Source: Megamerina dolium
Lineage: Eukaryota; Arthropoda; Insecta; Diptera; Megamerinidae
Length of the DNA: 64,000 nucleotides
Direction of reading: 5' to 3'
Assembly (NCBI GenBank): GCA_963854835.1
Contig: OY978525.1
Coordinates: 111,427,417 to 111,491,416 of the forward strand
Positions within the stretch are counted from its first letter, which is position 1, and each line of letters starts with the position of its first letter. The notes beneath the pieces were generated by a model. The model saw only the letters and a list, made by a program, of their open reading frames with translations. It made no database searches and was not told where the DNA came from. A program made the position numbers and the translations under genes. This document shows, piece by piece, positions 34,300 to 46,499 of this stretch.

Positions 34300-36060
34300 G
34301 AGTTGAATTTGGCAAAGCTTTTTGGATTAGATGAGACGATTAGATCCAAACCACCAATAACAAGAAGCATATTATAATCTATATATGAGAGAATTTTATT
34401 ACCCTCAAAACAATAGAAAAATATTCCCATACCTCTCCTACATCCTAACATCAACACTAGCATGCACTACTTTCCTTCAAATCAATAGAAGCATTTATGT
34501 AATCAAATCGAATTCATCATCATGCGTGCAAAAGCAATAAATTTCTGAACAATCTCAACCAGCAAAGAAGTGATTTATTTCGCAAAGAAGTAAAATATTC
34601 ATACTCATATGTGTGTATGTATGTATGTATGTATATTAACCCATTGCAATCCGATAAAAAAAAAACGCACAAAAAATATAATACGCATAAATGGTGTAAA
34701 AACGATCGCCTTCTTTAACAGCCAACAATACCAACAATAACTAACTCAAAGAAGAACTCGAATGACGACAAAAACAATACAATGGATTATTCTTACATAT
34801 ATGTGCCAAACTAAAATGGTACTAGGTACCTACAAAAGTATTATGGAAGTGTTGCAGCACATGTATTCATATGGATTTTTGTGCGTGCCCTATGCAAAAG
34901 AAGGAAAAAAAAAAAATAAAAATTTTTTGTGTACGAGTATTACGTAGCAGCAGCAACGCAAATAAAGCAACGCAAGCAAATACAACATCATAATTCAATG
35001 TGTGCATAAATATGTGCGTGTGTTTGTCTGTTGCAACAATAGTTTTTGCTAAGGAAAAATGCAAAATTTCAAAATAACAACAACACCAACACAACAAACA
35101 CAATAACAAAGTCAATGTCATATGCAAATCGCACGTCACGTCACGTCACTCGAGTCAGTCAGAAGGGTAATAAAAAGTCGCTGTGTTTATTTAAATATAT
35201 TTTATGAAAATTTCATTTGTTGTTGGTATTGTTACGTTTATATTTTTTTTAATATTTTTTTTGTTATTAATTTTTTTCTTGTTCAATTTTAGTCTCATTT
35301 TTTGCAATTTGTTCTCCTTCTTTTTCGCAAATAATTGAGGAAATTGTTTAAAATAAATTATTTTGTTTTGCGAAAAATTTGGCAAACAAACAGAAATAAA
35401 GATAAATATTTACATTCACACTATTTACGGAAGTGTGTGATCGAGTGGCAGTGAAAAATCCGTTACGTTACATGAGTATGTTGCAATTGGTGTGCACAGC
35501 TCACAGTTGGTGGCTATTTATGAATTTAAACATTTTCATTTGATTTATATCAATAAGCTTATTGACATATACATACATATACATATGCAGACTATGCACT
35601 TATATATTAGAGTGGGTCCAAAGTGTAAAGAAAAAAGAGAATTTACGAAAAATTCTACATAAATTTGGCCAAGAAAGTTTAAGTATGAAAGACATAATTT
35701 AATTCATTTGAGAATGGGCAAGAAAAATGGCACATCGAGACAATAGGTATCAATAGAAGTGTCAGAGTGAGTTACTTATTTGTTTGAAGTACATAAACTT
35801 GATAACCACTGGATAAATTCTGATAAGACCTATTCTATTGTATAGCTCGAGGTTCTGAAAATAGTTTTGGGGAAAAAAATTGATTATTTTCACCCTTTTT
35901 ATAATTATTTGAAGAAGTTTTTGCTATTCAAAAATAGTTTAACATAAGCAGCTTTATTTGATAAAAATTCAAGGCGGTGCTAACAAAGCTATACTCATTC
36001 AAACTGGCAAAATTATAGAAATCTAAATTTTACGAGTTATTGAGGGATTTTTTTTCTGTT
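34300..36060. other. AT-rich intergenic DNA
   Basis: No gene supported. Holds a (TGTA)n tract near 34612-34633, a poly-A run near 34656 and CAA-type repeats near 35076-35100. Confidence 0.45.
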
Positions 36061-36079
36061 TTAGGTCTTTATTTAAGTA

Positions 36080-37450
36080 ACAATTTAAATTTATACATTA
36101 CTCAAAGTAAAGTCCATGGATAGCTAGAATTTTTTCCCATCTTTCTGACAGCATACGGATTTCGTATGCTCTCAGAATGAACCGACCAAATTTTTGGCTC
36201 CTTCGTAAGAATGGAAGCACTGTTTTTCCAGGCCGTGTGTCATCGATCCCAAGAAATAGTGATTGGAAGGAACAATATCTGGGCTATACGGCGGGTGGTG
36301 TAGGATTTCCTATTTCAGCATTTCTAAGTATATTTGAATGACTTCAGCAATATGTGGACGAGAATTGTCATGTTTTTCCTGTGTTTGGAGGTGTTGTGGC
36401 CGTTTTTGCTTCAATGCTCAACTTAATCGCATCAATAGTGTTCAATAAAGGCCACCGATGATGATTTTAGCAGCTCATAATAAACAACACTGAGCTGATC
36501 CCACAAAATACAGAGTTCGTCACCATGCATATTCCACTTTGCCGTTGATGTTGATGGTTGGCCGGTCATAATCCATGATTTCTTTCGTTTCGGGTTATCG
36601 TAATGGATACATTTTTCATCACCAGTAATGGTACGATGCAAAAAACCCTCTCTTTTTACCGTTGAAGCATATGTTCGCACGTGAAAAATCGTCGTTCAAT
36701 TCGTATGAGACCCAATTTCTTAGCATTTGACTCATTTACATCGCTTTTAAATGCTTTAAAACGATTGATTCATCAACCACTAATGATATTGGCAATTCTT
36801 TAAGCGTTTGACATAAATCTTCATCCAATAAAATCGTCAATTCTTTAAAATTCTTTGATTGGTCCGAATGCTCTATGTCTTCAATGTCGAAATCGCCACT
36901 TTTAAAACGACAAAACCCGAGCTCACACATTTTAATCCATATACTATGTTCCTTGTAAGTCTCGAACAGCTATCGATAACTTTCAAGGGCATTTTTCTTA
37001 GAATTAAATATGACAAGCAACATTTCCCCTGTGTTTGCCTCTAGTCTTCGCTCGATCAAGATTGCTCATCATTGGCTCTGATCTAATGAGAATGAATAAA
37101 TTCCATTCTCTAGCCCTGGGAGAGATATTCAGAATTGCTAAAAATCCTCTCGGGAAGAAAATTAAAACTCCTGCACCAATCCCTCCCACCTCTCGTAGTC
37201 TTTCTTCCTTCCCATCCTACTATATCCCATTTCCCTGAGCTTTAAATGCAATCGGCTTCATAGCCTGAGTGTTTTAGTGTGTACCATTCTATTGGTGCCA
37301 CTTGGCTCACACTCACATCACATCACATCATCACATCAACACTTCCCGTAAATGTTGTTTTGTTGGCTCAAAGGTCGACATATTTGAAGCTCAATAAAAA
37401 TTGGTTGTTTACACTTTTACGAAATGACAGATACTGAAAAAGATAGCCTA
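36080..37450 (-). mobile_element. Mauritiana-type mariner relic with a 0.3-kb insert
   Basis: Minus-strand pieces: 5' end around 37380-37450 (matching 44.74 kb), N-terminus near 36930-37025 (MCELGFCRFKSGDFDIEDIE), LLDEDLCQTLKELPISLVV, then FLHRTITGDEKCIHYDN with the first catalytic aspartate (36432-36680), and the C-terminal region to about 36100. About 315 bp (37030-37345) of unrelated sequence separates the leader from the coding part. Stops and shifts are present. Confidence 0.7.
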
Positions 37451-37849
37451 ATAATAGCGTTTTAAAAGGAATATAGTTACAGTATGGTCCGATAATAAAT
37501 GTACAAGTTACACCATCTAACGGCAATTCCTCAAAACTAATTCAAGGTCAAATATATAAATCGATTTGAATCAAATTTTTCAGTGGACTACCGTATGTTA
37601 CTAGCGGCAAAATTATTACCAAATAAATTTTCTGCAATTTGAAATTTCTTTCATTAAAATCGAGTATAGCTATCCTCACAACAAAATATATTCTTAAACA
37701 GTCAAAGATATCTGCAATCAAAATTGAGTAAAAACACAAAATATTATTCTTTTGTACCAACAAACAACACTGTTCGACATCAACGTTGCTCTTGAGTTTT
37801 CAGTCGACGATGAGATTTCAAATGCAGCTCTTCGATGTGCTGCCACATG

Positions 37850-38243
37850 GTTAGGTTAGGTTATGTTATGTGGCTGCCCTCTCTCTGAGAGGACACACAT
37901 AGACCAGAAATGCCTATTGTGATACCACCGAGCTTCTCTTCCAATACTGCTGTGCGTGTTAAATTTGGACAGCATTAGAAGGGACCTACTTATATTAGCC
38001 GGTTCCGAACGGCAGAACTCTTGTGACATCACTTTAACTTAGTTTTGTCACAGAGCTCTTTTAAGAAGCATTTTGGGCAAATTGTTACTGCCGGAAAAAT
38101 TGCCAATTCTTGCCGGAAGGTGGGTACCGTTCGAAAGAAAAATCTTTTCAATATCAAATTTTGTTATGCTTCAGCCGGGGATTGAACCCACGACCTACAG
38201 ATCAGAAGGTCAACGCACTAACCACTGAGCTACGGCACCCACA
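37850..38243 (-). repeat. SINE, tail variant B, full length
   Basis: Minus-strand copy with intact tRNA-like head (TGGGTGCCGTAGCTCAGTGG at its start near 38243), body and the alternative tail ending GGCAGCCACATAACATAACC followed by AACCT repeats (37850-37865). This is the best copy of variant B. Confidence 0.88.
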
Positions 38244-38700
38244 ATCAATTTCCTAGTGGCAAAAAAATTGTGTTGCGTTTTTCCGTAAGAAAATTCGTTT
38301 CTTCTCATTTTTACACTGAGCGCATCATATGGAATTATAACATCCACACATAAGTATACATACATATATGATCTTAATAATCAGTGAGGCATAAAAACTG
38401 GTGCGCATTTAAAACTGTTATATCTGCAATTCATTGCGTACTAAGTATTTGAAATTATGTTTGAACAATATCAGTATCAAGAGTGAGAAGAATGAGTGGA
38501 AGATTGCCGTAGTAATTTGATGACAATGAGACGACAACAAATACAGACAGGAGTAATTGAATTTAATTTATATTTATTATCCACGTCAATGCCTATGAAT
38601 TGTAAAAAAAAGGAAGCAAACATTCAGGCAATTACGCATTTGTAAAGAGTCAACCATTTCATTTGATCTTATTGTAATTGCTGTATCATACATTAGAGTA

Positions 38701-40021
38701 CATTCTGTCAAATAAGTACCCGGAAATTTGAAATAAAACACAAACAACTTATCAATCATCTAAATTTATTATATCCCCTTTAAAATAGGCCCCTTCTGAG
38801 GCAATAAACTTCTTCCAACGAACAATCCAATCATCGAAACACTTTTTAAAGCTATATTCCGGGATGGCCTTCAGTTCTCGTTGCGAATTAGTTTTAATGT
38901 CTTCAATGCTCATAAAACGGGTTCCACGAAGTGGTCATTTGAGTTTTGGAAACAGGAAAAAGTCACACGGGGCCATATCTGGAGAGTACGGTGGTTGTTC
39001 GATGATATTTGTTGAATTTTTGTTCAAAAACTCGTTCACAATGATCGCTTTGTGCTCTGGTGCATTATCGTGGTGCAAAATCCAACTATTGTTCCGCCAC
39101 AAATCTGGTCTTTTGCGACGAACATTCTCTCTCAAACGCCTCATAACGCCAAGATAATATTCTTTATTGACGGTTTGGCCCTCCGGTAAGAATTCCGAAT
39201 GAACAACACCACGAATATCGAAGAAAACGGTCAGCATCACCTTGATTTTCGATTTGCTTTGGCGCGGTTTTTTCGGTTTCGGTTTATTTTTGGCGCGCCA
39301 TTCCGATGATTGTTGACTTGTTTGCATGTCGTACTCGAAAACCCATGTCTCGTCACCAGTTATGATGCGTTCGATGAACGTTGGATCGGAATTTACGCGT
39401 TCAAGCATGTCTTCAGCCACCTTACTGCGATTCACTTTTTGAAGAAAATTCAGATCTTTTGGCACCAATCGCGCTGCGACTTTCCGCATACCCAAAACAT
39501 CAACCAAAATATGACGAGCGGTCTCATGAGACATGTTCATTTCTTGGGCTATCTCTCGCAAACTATAATGATGATTTTCGAGCACCATTTCCTTTATTTT
39601 TCCGACGTTTTCTTCAGTTGAAGAAGTCGAAGGCCGTCCTGAACGTGGCAAATCGTTCACTTCTTCTCGCCCCTCTTTGAACGATTTATACCAATCGTAA
39701 ACTTGAGTTTTCGACATGGTTAAATCACCAAATGTTTTTTTTGTCAACATTTCCAACGTTTTGGCACAAGAAATTTCGTTTGAAACACAAAATTTCACAC
39801 AAACTCTTTGTTCGATATTTTTATCCATAGTAAAAATCGCAACGCACACAAAAGGTTGACTTGTTCCTAATGACGCCGTAACCAAACTAAATGACACATA
39901 GCAATAAAAATTTACAGAATAGTGGCTGACAGTTGTGCCAACCTGGGAAAAAAAATTTTTTGAAATATTCTCAGAGGGAAAATTAAAAATGAGAATTTCC
40001 GGGTACTTATTTGCCAGAATG
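38701..40021 (-). mobile_element. Near-intact DD34D mariner, 1321 bp
   Basis: Terminal inverted repeats are CATTCTGTCAAATAAGTACC at the left and CATTCTGGCAAATAAGTACC inverted at the right; similarity extends to about 28 bp with one mismatch. TA flanks both ends (38699-38700 and 40022-40023). The length is typical for mariners. It carries one transposase gene on the minus strand with a single stop. Confidence 0.95.
38752..39828 (-). pseudogene. Mariner transposase, full length but for one stop codon
   Basis: The frame spans 359 codons from ATG (39826-39828) to TGA (38752-38754), with one internal TGA at 38935-38937 after residue 297. The paired helix-turn-helix region occupies roughly residues 1-110, including VYDWYKSFKEGREEV and SGRPSTSS. 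Catalytic aspartates are in ITGDETWVFEYD, ILHHDNAPEHK and YSPDMAPCDFFLF, with 34 residues between the last two. The WVPHEL-like linker reads ARLVPKDLNFLQK. The stop lies after all catalytic residues and would remove the last 60 residues, ending ...WKKFIASEGAYFKGD. No frame shift is seen. It is the youngest-looking DNA transposon here. Activity cannot be told from sequence; related intact copies may exist elsewhere in the genome. Confidence 0.92.
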
Positions 40022-40084
40022 TACATTAAACAAAGAGACATGGAAGGGAATGTATACCTGAAAGAATATGCAACTCTAGATATC

Positions 40085-40200
40085 CATGTACTATGTAAAT
40101 ACTAACCGATTCCAAATGTCAGAATTCATGCAATATCTCTTCTATTCGAGAAGCTTCTATTGCAGAAAAATTTTGATGTCAAATTTTTACTGGCTGAACA
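40085..40200 (-). repeat. Possible old SINE body fragment
   Basis: CTAACCGATTCCAAATGTCAG resembles the SINE body segment on the minus strand (TAGCCGGTTCCGAATGGCAG) with several mismatches, and a degraded continuation follows. Neither head nor tail is visible. Confidence 0.35.
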
Positions 40201-40659
40201 ATTGCGGCCAATTATTTGCCCGAAAAGATGGCACAATTAAATGGACCCAATATTGTTGATTGTCAAAACCATATATATGTACTCCAAAGTTGGACTGGGA
40301 CCTTATTGATAGAAGAACCAGTCTTTTTGCTACAATTTGGCTTCCGTTATTTCTCTCTTTACCATCATCATCATCACCTCCATCCATGTCACTCACCATT
40401 AGATTGGCTGTGCAATAATAAAGTGAAATCATTTTGTTTATAATAAATATAAATTGGAACTCATCTGTGCAAATCATTGAGACAGACACATGTCTGAAAA
40501 ATACGCATTAGTAAAAGTAAAAATAAATGTAAAGAAACGCAAGCAACAACAACTGCAATAAAAATAAACATTTTCTTTCATGTGAGAGAATTCAAACTAA
40601 CATCAATACACACATACAGGGTAGACCATTTACTAGTTTTTGTATTTAATAATTGATGT

Positions 40660-41440
40660 GCGCGCATTCTTATTTGCTCAGACAGCCAAGCTGCCATCAA
40701 ATCTTTCTCCTCATGGGAGTTCTTCTCAAAACTAGTCACCGAATGCTTCTTATCCTACAAAAACTTTCTAGGCAAAATAAGATCACATTATGTTGGTTGC
40801 CGGGGCACAAAGGAATTGAGGGCAATGAAGTGGCGGACGAACTAGCGAGAGCTGACTCGTCTTCTCCACTGACGGTTCCGGAACCTTTCTGCGGTATAAG
40901 CTGGGCATCGGCCAAAGCTATGATAGAAAAACATTATCACGACAAATACCTTCTACAATGGACAAATTCGACGGGTCTTCGCCAAGTGAAAGCTCTCATC
41001 AGCTTCAATGCAGCTTTTGACAGAATTAGTCTTAGCAGAACAAACCTACGCCTAATAACCGGCTATCTCTCAGGACGTAACTGGTTAAAATACCGCCTCC
41101 ACAAAATGGGACTATCCTCCGACACGGAGTGTAGACTCTGTCTGGAGAAGGATGAAACAGCAATCCACATACATTGCGAATGTCCGGCCTTGGCCAGACT
41201 ACGCCTCAAACACTTTCACCTGAGTTTCCCAACAACAGCTTCAATCAACAAAAGTTCCTAGTGTCGTAGACGGGCTTGGGTACAAAATATTTCATTTGGT
41301 CGCAGTGCCCGTAACACTTGTGGTTGGCCCCCAGAGGTATCAGCTATAGGGCTCATATCCTCTAACAGACCTTGGTCCGGTTTCGCGTGGTCCACTTGAT
41401 GAACAAGGATTATGTGCTTGTTCCAACGTCACTATTTGGG
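40660..41440 (+). pseudogene. LINE RNase H C-half, zinc finger and 3' tail
   Basis: Starts at the SDSQAAIKS block of RNase H (about 40678) and after a frame change continues as an open frame with LCWLPGHKGIEGNEVADELA (the last RNase H block), then a C-terminal region with ECRLCLEKDETAIHIHCECP, a CxxC...H...C finger. The 3' untranslated tail (about 41262-41440) is shared with the copy ending near 45.95 kb. The 5' part is missing. Different subfamily from the element at 23-26 kb. Confidence 0.8.
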
Positions 41441-41559
41441 ATATTTTTCTTTCTTATTTTCTTACTAGAAAAGTAAACAATCAGACCTAAGGTGTTATTT
41501 TTATAGTGATGGATCTTTTCCACTGGAAATATTGACAAATTGTCATTATCATATCTTCG

Positions 41560-42235
41560 TTTGAACAACATTTCTGATATAATGCAAACTTATTTCCAAG
41601 AAGTTTCTTTCAACTTTCATCTGACGAAGCGCATTTTCACCTCAACACAGCCAGTGTTAACAAGCAAAACTGCCGCATCTGGGTATTGTAAAAACCTGCA
41701 CATAATCGTCGAGAAGCCAATGGCATCTTCAAATCAGTGACAGTTTAGTCCAGATTTTGAAGCGGTGGCACCATTGGCACATTTTTCTTTGAAAATACTG
41801 CTAGAAATGCCATTTCGATCAACGATGAACGCTACAGAGGCATGATAAATGATTTTTTGTGGCCGCAAAATGAAAACATGGACTTGGACGATCTTTAGTT
41901 TCAGCAGGATTGCGTACCATGCCAGTCAGTCCATGGCACAACCGATCTTTTGAGCACCAAGTTCGGTAATCGTGTTATCAGCCATCTAGGCGATATCAAT
42001 TGGCCACCGTGGAGCTGCGATTTGACGCTGTTAGACTTTTCTTTTTGTGTGGGGTGCCATGAAGGGCCGATTTTTTTTATGAAGAATCCATTAACAATTC
42101 AGGCCTTTAAGATGAAAATCGTGCAGGCCATTCGTGAGATAGAGCCAGAAATCCGTAACCAAAGTCTTGGCAAACGGGGTTGATAGGATTTGGTATTGCG
42201 AAACCAGCTGAAATAGCTATATGAATGACGTGATG
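41560..42235 (+). pseudogene. DD41D mariner transposase relic
   Basis: Plus-strand pieces in order: SSDEAHFHLN (first aspartate kept), SVNKQNCRIW, GGTIGTFFFEN, a FQQDCVPCQS block with the second aspartate, then NRVISHLGDINWPPWSCDLT with LLDF (third aspartate kept). Stops and shifts occur at several points. The N-terminal DNA-binding part is missing. Confidence 0.75.
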
Positions 42236-42249
42236 TTCCATAAATAATG

Positions 42250-43170
42250 GGATTATTTGCTCTCTTGAATAATTCAATTTATTAAAAAAAAAAATTTTTC
42301 TAACAGCCTTCATATACTACAAACTAGGGTTAAAGGAAAATATAGGTGCGTATGTCTTCAAGACTTTTCATAATATAGAAAGATGAAGAAGAAGAAGAAG
42401 AAAAACAAGTAATAGCAGAAGTAGGCAAAAAAGAAAAAAATTCAACCAATTAGATTCATGATTTGTTATTTTAAAATCGTCACATTCAGTTTGATTGTTG
42501 TGATCAAATATTTATCTTATATATATATATGTATTAGCTATACTTGCTCCTGATATTGTCAATTGTTTACGAAGGCTTCATGCTCATTCAACAGTGGTTA
42601 CGAAATCATCGTGTAAGAGCATATGGCGAGTATGACATAAGTGCATAGGAGTACATGGTTACAAAAGTATGTCTCCATAGAGATTATTATACGATTTTAT
42701 GAGTATTTTTGTAATTATTACGCTTATGTACTTACGTTGCTGGTTATTTGCGCTTAGTTATGTGAATTTGTCACTTACAAATCAATTATTTCGTTAGAGT
42801 ATAGAGCTAATATAGCAAATAAAGTCTACAATCACCAAGTGGCATGCTAAATATGGTACATCATAATAATATTGAACTTCTGAACTGACAACCCAAGCTT
42901 GAAGTTTCATCATTTACCATATTTGATTAGTGATTTTGCAATTTATATTTCTATATGCTTGCTAAAAGTTCACATTTTTAAATATTACATGAGCATTTGT
43001 TCTTGTTTGTTTCAGTATGATTGCATACTTTTAGGGCTAAAATAAAATAATTCAAAAAAAACTCGAAAACCACTGAGTGTATTCTTCTATAATTTTTCAA
43101 ATTCGAAATACGTTTATTGTATTAATAAAAAATATATTCACTATTCATTTTCATGGAAAAAACTTTTATA
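42250..43170. other. AT-rich spacer
   Basis: No gene recognised; a (GAA)n tract lies near 42382-42402 and a (TA)n tract near 42516-42528. Confidence 0.45.
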
Positions 43171-43177
43171 TATAATA

Positions 43178-44487
43178 AAGGGTTATCCATTTTGCGGTTT
43201 CAAAAGTAAATGTAAATAAAACACATATAAAATATCCTTTTTTATCATGATATTTCTTTTTTATTATAAAGTTTGAACGTTGACATTATGTGTGAAATAC
43301 TACATCATTTAAATGACCACCACGCGAATTGTTGCAAGCATCGATTCTTTTGAGGTAATTTTCGACCACTTTTTGACGCATATTGGGCGGTATCTCAGCC
43401 ATAACGTGACGAATGTTGGTTTTTAGGTGCTCAAGAGTTAAAGGTTTATCTGCATAAACACGGTCTTTCGCGTAGCCCCACAAAAAAAAAAAGACAAGCG
43501 GTGTCAAATCGCATGATCTTGGTGGCCACTTGATATCGCCACGACGAGAAATTACGCGGCCAGAAAATTTCTCTTGCAATAAAGCCATATTCGCTCGAGT
43601 TGTGTGACATGTGGCACCGTCTGGTTGAAACCACATATTCTCTAAGTCGTATTCTTCAATAGCAGGCAAAAAAAAGTCGGTTATCATATGACCATAACGC
43701 TCCGAATTGACGGTGACAGTCGTTCCATCGTCGTTTTCGAAGAAGTAAGGTCCAATCACACCTCCGAACCAAAGAGCGCACCAAGCAGTGACGTTTTGTG
43801 GATGTAGTGGCCTCTCTTCAATTACTTGAGGATTCTCAGAACCCCAAATACGACAATTTTGTTTGTTAACATACCCACCGAGTGAGAAATGTGCTTCGTC
43901 GCTGAAGAAAATTTTGTTCGAAAAATCGCCATCCACCGCCTGTTGTTCAAGCACCCATTCGACGTATCTACGACGTTGTGAATGGTCAGCTGGCTTCAGT
44001 TGTTGTGTGAGCTGGATTTTATATGGATGTAGGTGTAGATCCAAATGCAAAATACGCCATAATGTGCCGTAAGACAGTCCTAATTCCTGAGAACGACGAG
44101 GAATCGACACATTCGATCTTCGACAACACTTTCACTTACAGCAGCGATATTTTCGGTGGCACGAGCGAAACGATGATGCACAGGCCTTACAATATCTGTA
44201 ACCGATCCAGTCTCTTCATATTTCTTCACAATTTTGCCAATTGCTTGCGTAGTTGGACGATTATGTAAACCATAATCTCCTCTTAAAGCACGATATGTGG
44301 CTGTGGCAGAATCACCATTTTTGTAGTAGGTTTTTACAATTTTAATGCGTTATGCGATAGTTAAGCGATCCATTTTCGCAAATGTCAGACTTTGAACTGA
44401 AAAAAAAAGAAATTGTTTTAACAACTCAGTTTGACAGATGTCGAATTCTAGCCCTATACTTTTGAAACCGCGAAATGGATAACCCTT
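43178..44487 (-). mobile_element. DD41D (rosa-type) mariner, complete length 1310 bp
   Basis: Begins AAGGGTTATCCATTTTGCGG after TA (43176-43177) and ends in the inverse, GCGAAATGGATAACCCTT, before TA (44488-44489). It is the complete-length reference for the copies at 1-795 and 28832-29978. Confidence 0.95.
43286..44373 (-). pseudogene. DD41D mariner transposase, nonsense, frameshift and active-site change
   Basis: The start MDRLTIA (44371-44373) is followed by a stop at codon 8, where the sister copies have CAA. A single-base deletion near 44116 shifts the frame. The rest is open for 274 codons (43286-44110). Catalytic positions: FFSDEAHFS (Asp), WFQPDGATCHTT (Asp) and CDLTPLVFFFLWGY, where valine replaces the third aspartate within an expanded T tract. 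The spacing between the last two is 41 residues, hence DD41D, the arrangement described for the rosa mariner of Ceratitis. Dead as a transposase in three independent ways. Confidence 0.9.
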
Positions 44488-44719
44488 TATAAAACCGCAA
44501 TATGATGATAATTTATGAAAATTTTTCAAAAACCTCCCGCAGGAATTAAATTGATAGGATTGAATATTGATCGAGTGAGATAAATATTTTTTTGTTTGTA
44601 GACCAATTACAGTGGAGCCTGGAATTAGTTTTGATGGGTTTTCGTTAGATGGCATAACTTATACATTTGTTATCGGCCCATATTGTAACTAGATTCGTTT
44701 TAAAGCACCATTATTCGAC

Positions 44720-46490
44720 TTTTTTTCTCAGTATCTGTTATTTCGTAAATGTGTAAACAACCAATTTTTATTGAGCTTCAAATATGTCGACCTTTGAGGC
44801 AACAAACCAACATTTGTGGAAAGTTTTGCTTTTCATGTTTAATTTAAATAAAAAAGTGCCGCTGATTAAAATATGAGTATCCTGGTTACGTCGTTTTAAA
44901 AGTGGTGACTTCGACATTGAAGACAAAGAGGCCCAACCAAAAAAGTTTGAAAATGAAGAAATGTGACTACATCCTCTTCATGGGGGCAACTAAAAACAGA
45001 ATCTAGCTTAGAATCGTCTATGTTTGAGTGCTGGCAAATGGTAGTCGGACGGAGAGATGCATTCTCTAAAAAATGCCCCAAATCTAAGGTGAAACGGCAT
45101 ATGCCAATAGATGCATGGCCGTGGGGTGCACGGTCTTAATATGCAAACTCAGAATACCTGCCGCCCTTCTGTTTTAAGCTAGGCTTCTTTTGGCAATCTG
45201 ACTCTACCAAAGGTGACTCCTACTTCCAAATTACTCAAACAGCCAAGCTGCCATCAAATATCTCTCCTAACGGGAGGTCTCTTCCAAACTGGTCACCGAA
45301 TGCTTCCTTATCCAACAAAAACTTTCTATGCAAAATAAGATCACATTATGTTGGGTGTCTGGGCACAAAGGAATTGAGGCCAATGAAGTGACGGAAGAAC
45401 TTGCGAGAGCTGGTTCGTCTTCTCCACTGACAGAAATCCGCCAAAGATATGATAGAAAAACATTACCACGACAAATACCAAAGACAATTGGAAAATTCGA
45501 CAAGTCTCCGCCAAGCGAAAACCCTTCATCAGCTTTGATACAGCTTTTGGCGGAATTAGTTTTAGCAGAACCTCCATAAAATGGGACAATCCTCTGACAC
45601 GGAGTGTAGACTCTGTCTGGAGGAGGATGAAACATCGATCCACATCTTTTGTGAATGCCCAGTCTTGACCAGGCTTCGCCTCAAACACTTTCAGTTGAGT
45701 TTCCCAACATCAGCTTCAATCATCAAAAGTTCGACAAAATCAATTCTATCTTTTATTAAAAAGGTAGAGCAGATTCTAGTGTCATAGACGGGATAGGGTA
45801 CAAAAGATATCGCCCGTAACATTTTTGGTTGACCCTCAGAGGTATCAGCCGTAGGACTCATATCCTCTTGCAGACTTTAGTCTGGTTTCACGTGGTCCAC
45901 TTGACGAACATGGATTTTCTCTTTGCTCCAACGTCACGCTCTATTTTGATTGATTGATTGATCGTATCGTCACTGGTGATGAAAAATGTATCCATTACGA
46001 TAACGTGAAGTGAAAAAAATTATGGGTTATGCCCGGCCAATCATCAACAACAACGGCAAAGCGGAATATTTATGGTGAAAAGTTTATGCTCTGTATTTAG
46101 TGGGACCAGCTCGATGTTTTTTACTATGAGCTGCTAATCACCGGTGACCTTTATCAAACACAATTGATGTGTTTGAGCCAAGTATTGAAGGAAAAACGCC
46201 CACAATACCTCTAAAGACAGGACAAAGTAATTTTGCAACACGACAATGCTAGTCCACATGTTGCTGAGGTCGTTCAAATATACTTAGGCACGCTGGAATA
46301 GGAAGTCCTACCAAACCCTCCGTATAGCCCAGATATTACACCTTCCGAATACCACTTGTTGCGAGCGATGACATACCGTCTGGAAAAACAAGCAACAAAT
46401 TGAGTGAATTCATGGAATGCCTCAAAACAATTTGACTTCTTCTGACCAGAAATCCAATCCAATAAAACCACATTAAGGTAAGATCTTTTG
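44720..46490 (+). mobile_element. Mauritiana-type mariner relic split by a LINE fragment
   Basis: The 5' part (44740-44960) matches the inverted end of the 36-37-kb relic and encodes FKSGDFDIEDKE-type sequence. The 3' part (45955-46480) encodes IVTGDEKCIHYDNVK, ILQHDNASPHVAEVVQ (second aspartate kept) and PNPPYSPDITPSEYHLL, where the last catalytic aspartate is glutamate. Between them lies about 0.9 kb of other sequence, mostly LINE. Confidence 0.75.
45230..45950 (+). pseudogene. LINE RNase H C-half and 3' tail inside a mariner
   Basis: Closely related to 40.66-41.44 kb: KITLCWVSGHKGIEANEVTE, with threonine for the aspartate of EVAD, a large deletion, then TECRLCLEEDETSIHIFCEC (the CxxC...H..C finger, 45581-45787) and the same 3' tail. 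It ends near 45950, where mariner sequence resumes. Confidence 0.8.
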
Positions 46491-46499
46491 ATCGTCAAA

